From NCBI GenBank assembly GCA_002424045.1, contig DIPH01000020.1, forward strand, positions 16,388-37,195: a stretch of 20,808 bases of DNA, in the 5' to 3' direction. The stretch comes from Firmicutes bacterium UBA5493 (GTDB taxonomy: Bacteria > Bacillota > Limnochordia > Darwinibacteriales > Darwinibacteriaceae). The notes under the pieces are model-generated. The model was not told the DNA's origin. It worked only from the letters and a program-made list of their open reading frames with translations, and ran no database searches. A program made the translations under genes and the position numbers. Of this stretch, positions 20,620 to 20,808 are shown one piece after another. Every line of letters begins with the position of its first letter. The first letter of the stretch is position 1.

Positions 20620-20808
20620 ATGCTATCAGAAGAAGAAGTCGTACGGCGAAAGGCCGAACTCGAAGAGCGGCGAAAGCTGAAGCAGGCATATCGTCGCCGC
20701 CAGATTATTATGTATTCTTTATCTTTTTCCGTCGGTATCATTCTAATGATCTTTACCGCGAGCTACACCTATCAACGGAGTGTTGAAGGAACACCTGCTA
20801 TGGCAGGC
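20620..20808 (+). CDS. N-terminal part of a membrane protein (3' truncated by window edge)
   Basis: 63 codons run open to the window end. The visible part is a highly charged cytoplasmic N-terminus (EEEVVRRKAELEERRKLKQA, then YRRRQ) that could form a short helix, followed by one transmembrane segment (about residues 30-48, IIMYSLSFSVGIILMIFTA) and the start of an extracytoplasmic region. GGGGAGGGAG (20607-20616) is a strong ribosome site for ATG 20620. LytR-CpsA-Psr wall-polymer transferases have this topology and are often found after nadD in Clostridia, so that is a reasonable guess, but no catalytic domain is visible. The 60 bases between nadD and this gene contain no clear terminator. Confidence 0.75.
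   Translation, partial: MLSEEEVVRRKAELEERRKLKQAYRRRQIIMYSLSFSVGIILMIFTASYTYQRSVEGTPAMAG

Noticed and set aside
1..20808. CRISPR arrays, insertion sequences, tRNA genes, prophage or defence genes
   Set aside because: I found no repeat-spacer pattern, transposase, cloverleaf or phage-like gene; every large frame belongs to a conserved chromosomal family.

Overview
The window reads as a compact, almost fully coding stretch of chromosome from a spore-forming Bacillota (Firmicutes) bacterium, most likely of the Clostridia or a related deep class. The evidence is two sporulation genes (spoIID and spoIVFB), strong AAGGAGG-type ribosome binding sites, frequent TTG/GTG starts (roughly ten of 26 genes), an L27 ribosomal protein with the Firmicutes-type cleavable N-terminal extension next to its protease Prp, and the conserved order mreBCD - min - spoIVF - rplU - prp - rpmA - obgE. 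All genes lie on the + strand. I see no tRNA, rRNA, CRISPR array, insertion sequence or other sign of recent transfer.

Layout. Positions 1-3019: the 3' part of valS, then folC and a membrane-anchored SPOR-domain protein. Positions 3049-3374: a self-contained ferredoxin transcription unit with sigma-A promoter, 5' hairpins, gene and terminator. Positions 3373-4580: spoIID and an unrecognised 63-residue basic protein, closed by a perfect intrinsic terminator. Positions 4591-13199: a new promoter, then maf, radC, mreB, mreC, mreD, mrdA (PBP2), minC, minD, minE, a small one-TM protein in the spoIVFA position, and spoIVFB. Positions 13227-17180: a radical SAM protein of the TIGR03960 type, its TIGR03936/DUF2344 partner, and RNase E/G. 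Positions 17177-18329: a sigma-A promoter, a structured leader, rplU, prp and rpmA, and a terminator. Positions 18346-20808: obgE, yhbY, nadD and the start of a membrane protein.

How the genes work together. MreBCD with PBP2 builds the lateral wall, MinCDE places the division septum, SPOR-domain and SpoIID proteins act on septal or engulfment peptidoglycan, and SpoIVFB is the intramembrane protease that activates pro-sigma-K in model spore formers. RNase E/G, L21, Prp, L27, Obg and YhbY form a ribosome-biogenesis and RNA group.

The most interesting signal is in control regions rather than in a new protein. Upstream of both sporulation units (spoIID and the spoIVFA-like gene) the Shine-Dalgarno sequence lies in the 3' arm of a hairpin, a sigma-E-like -10 element lies in the loop, and the predicted transcription start falls at the edge of the 3' arm. 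Read-through transcripts would hide (or, at spoIID, terminate before) the ribosome binding site, while transcripts from the internal promoter would expose it. At spoIVFA the hairpin is 18 bp with one 3-nt bulge and includes the start codon. The promoter assignments are by eye and are inference; the hairpins are directly visible.
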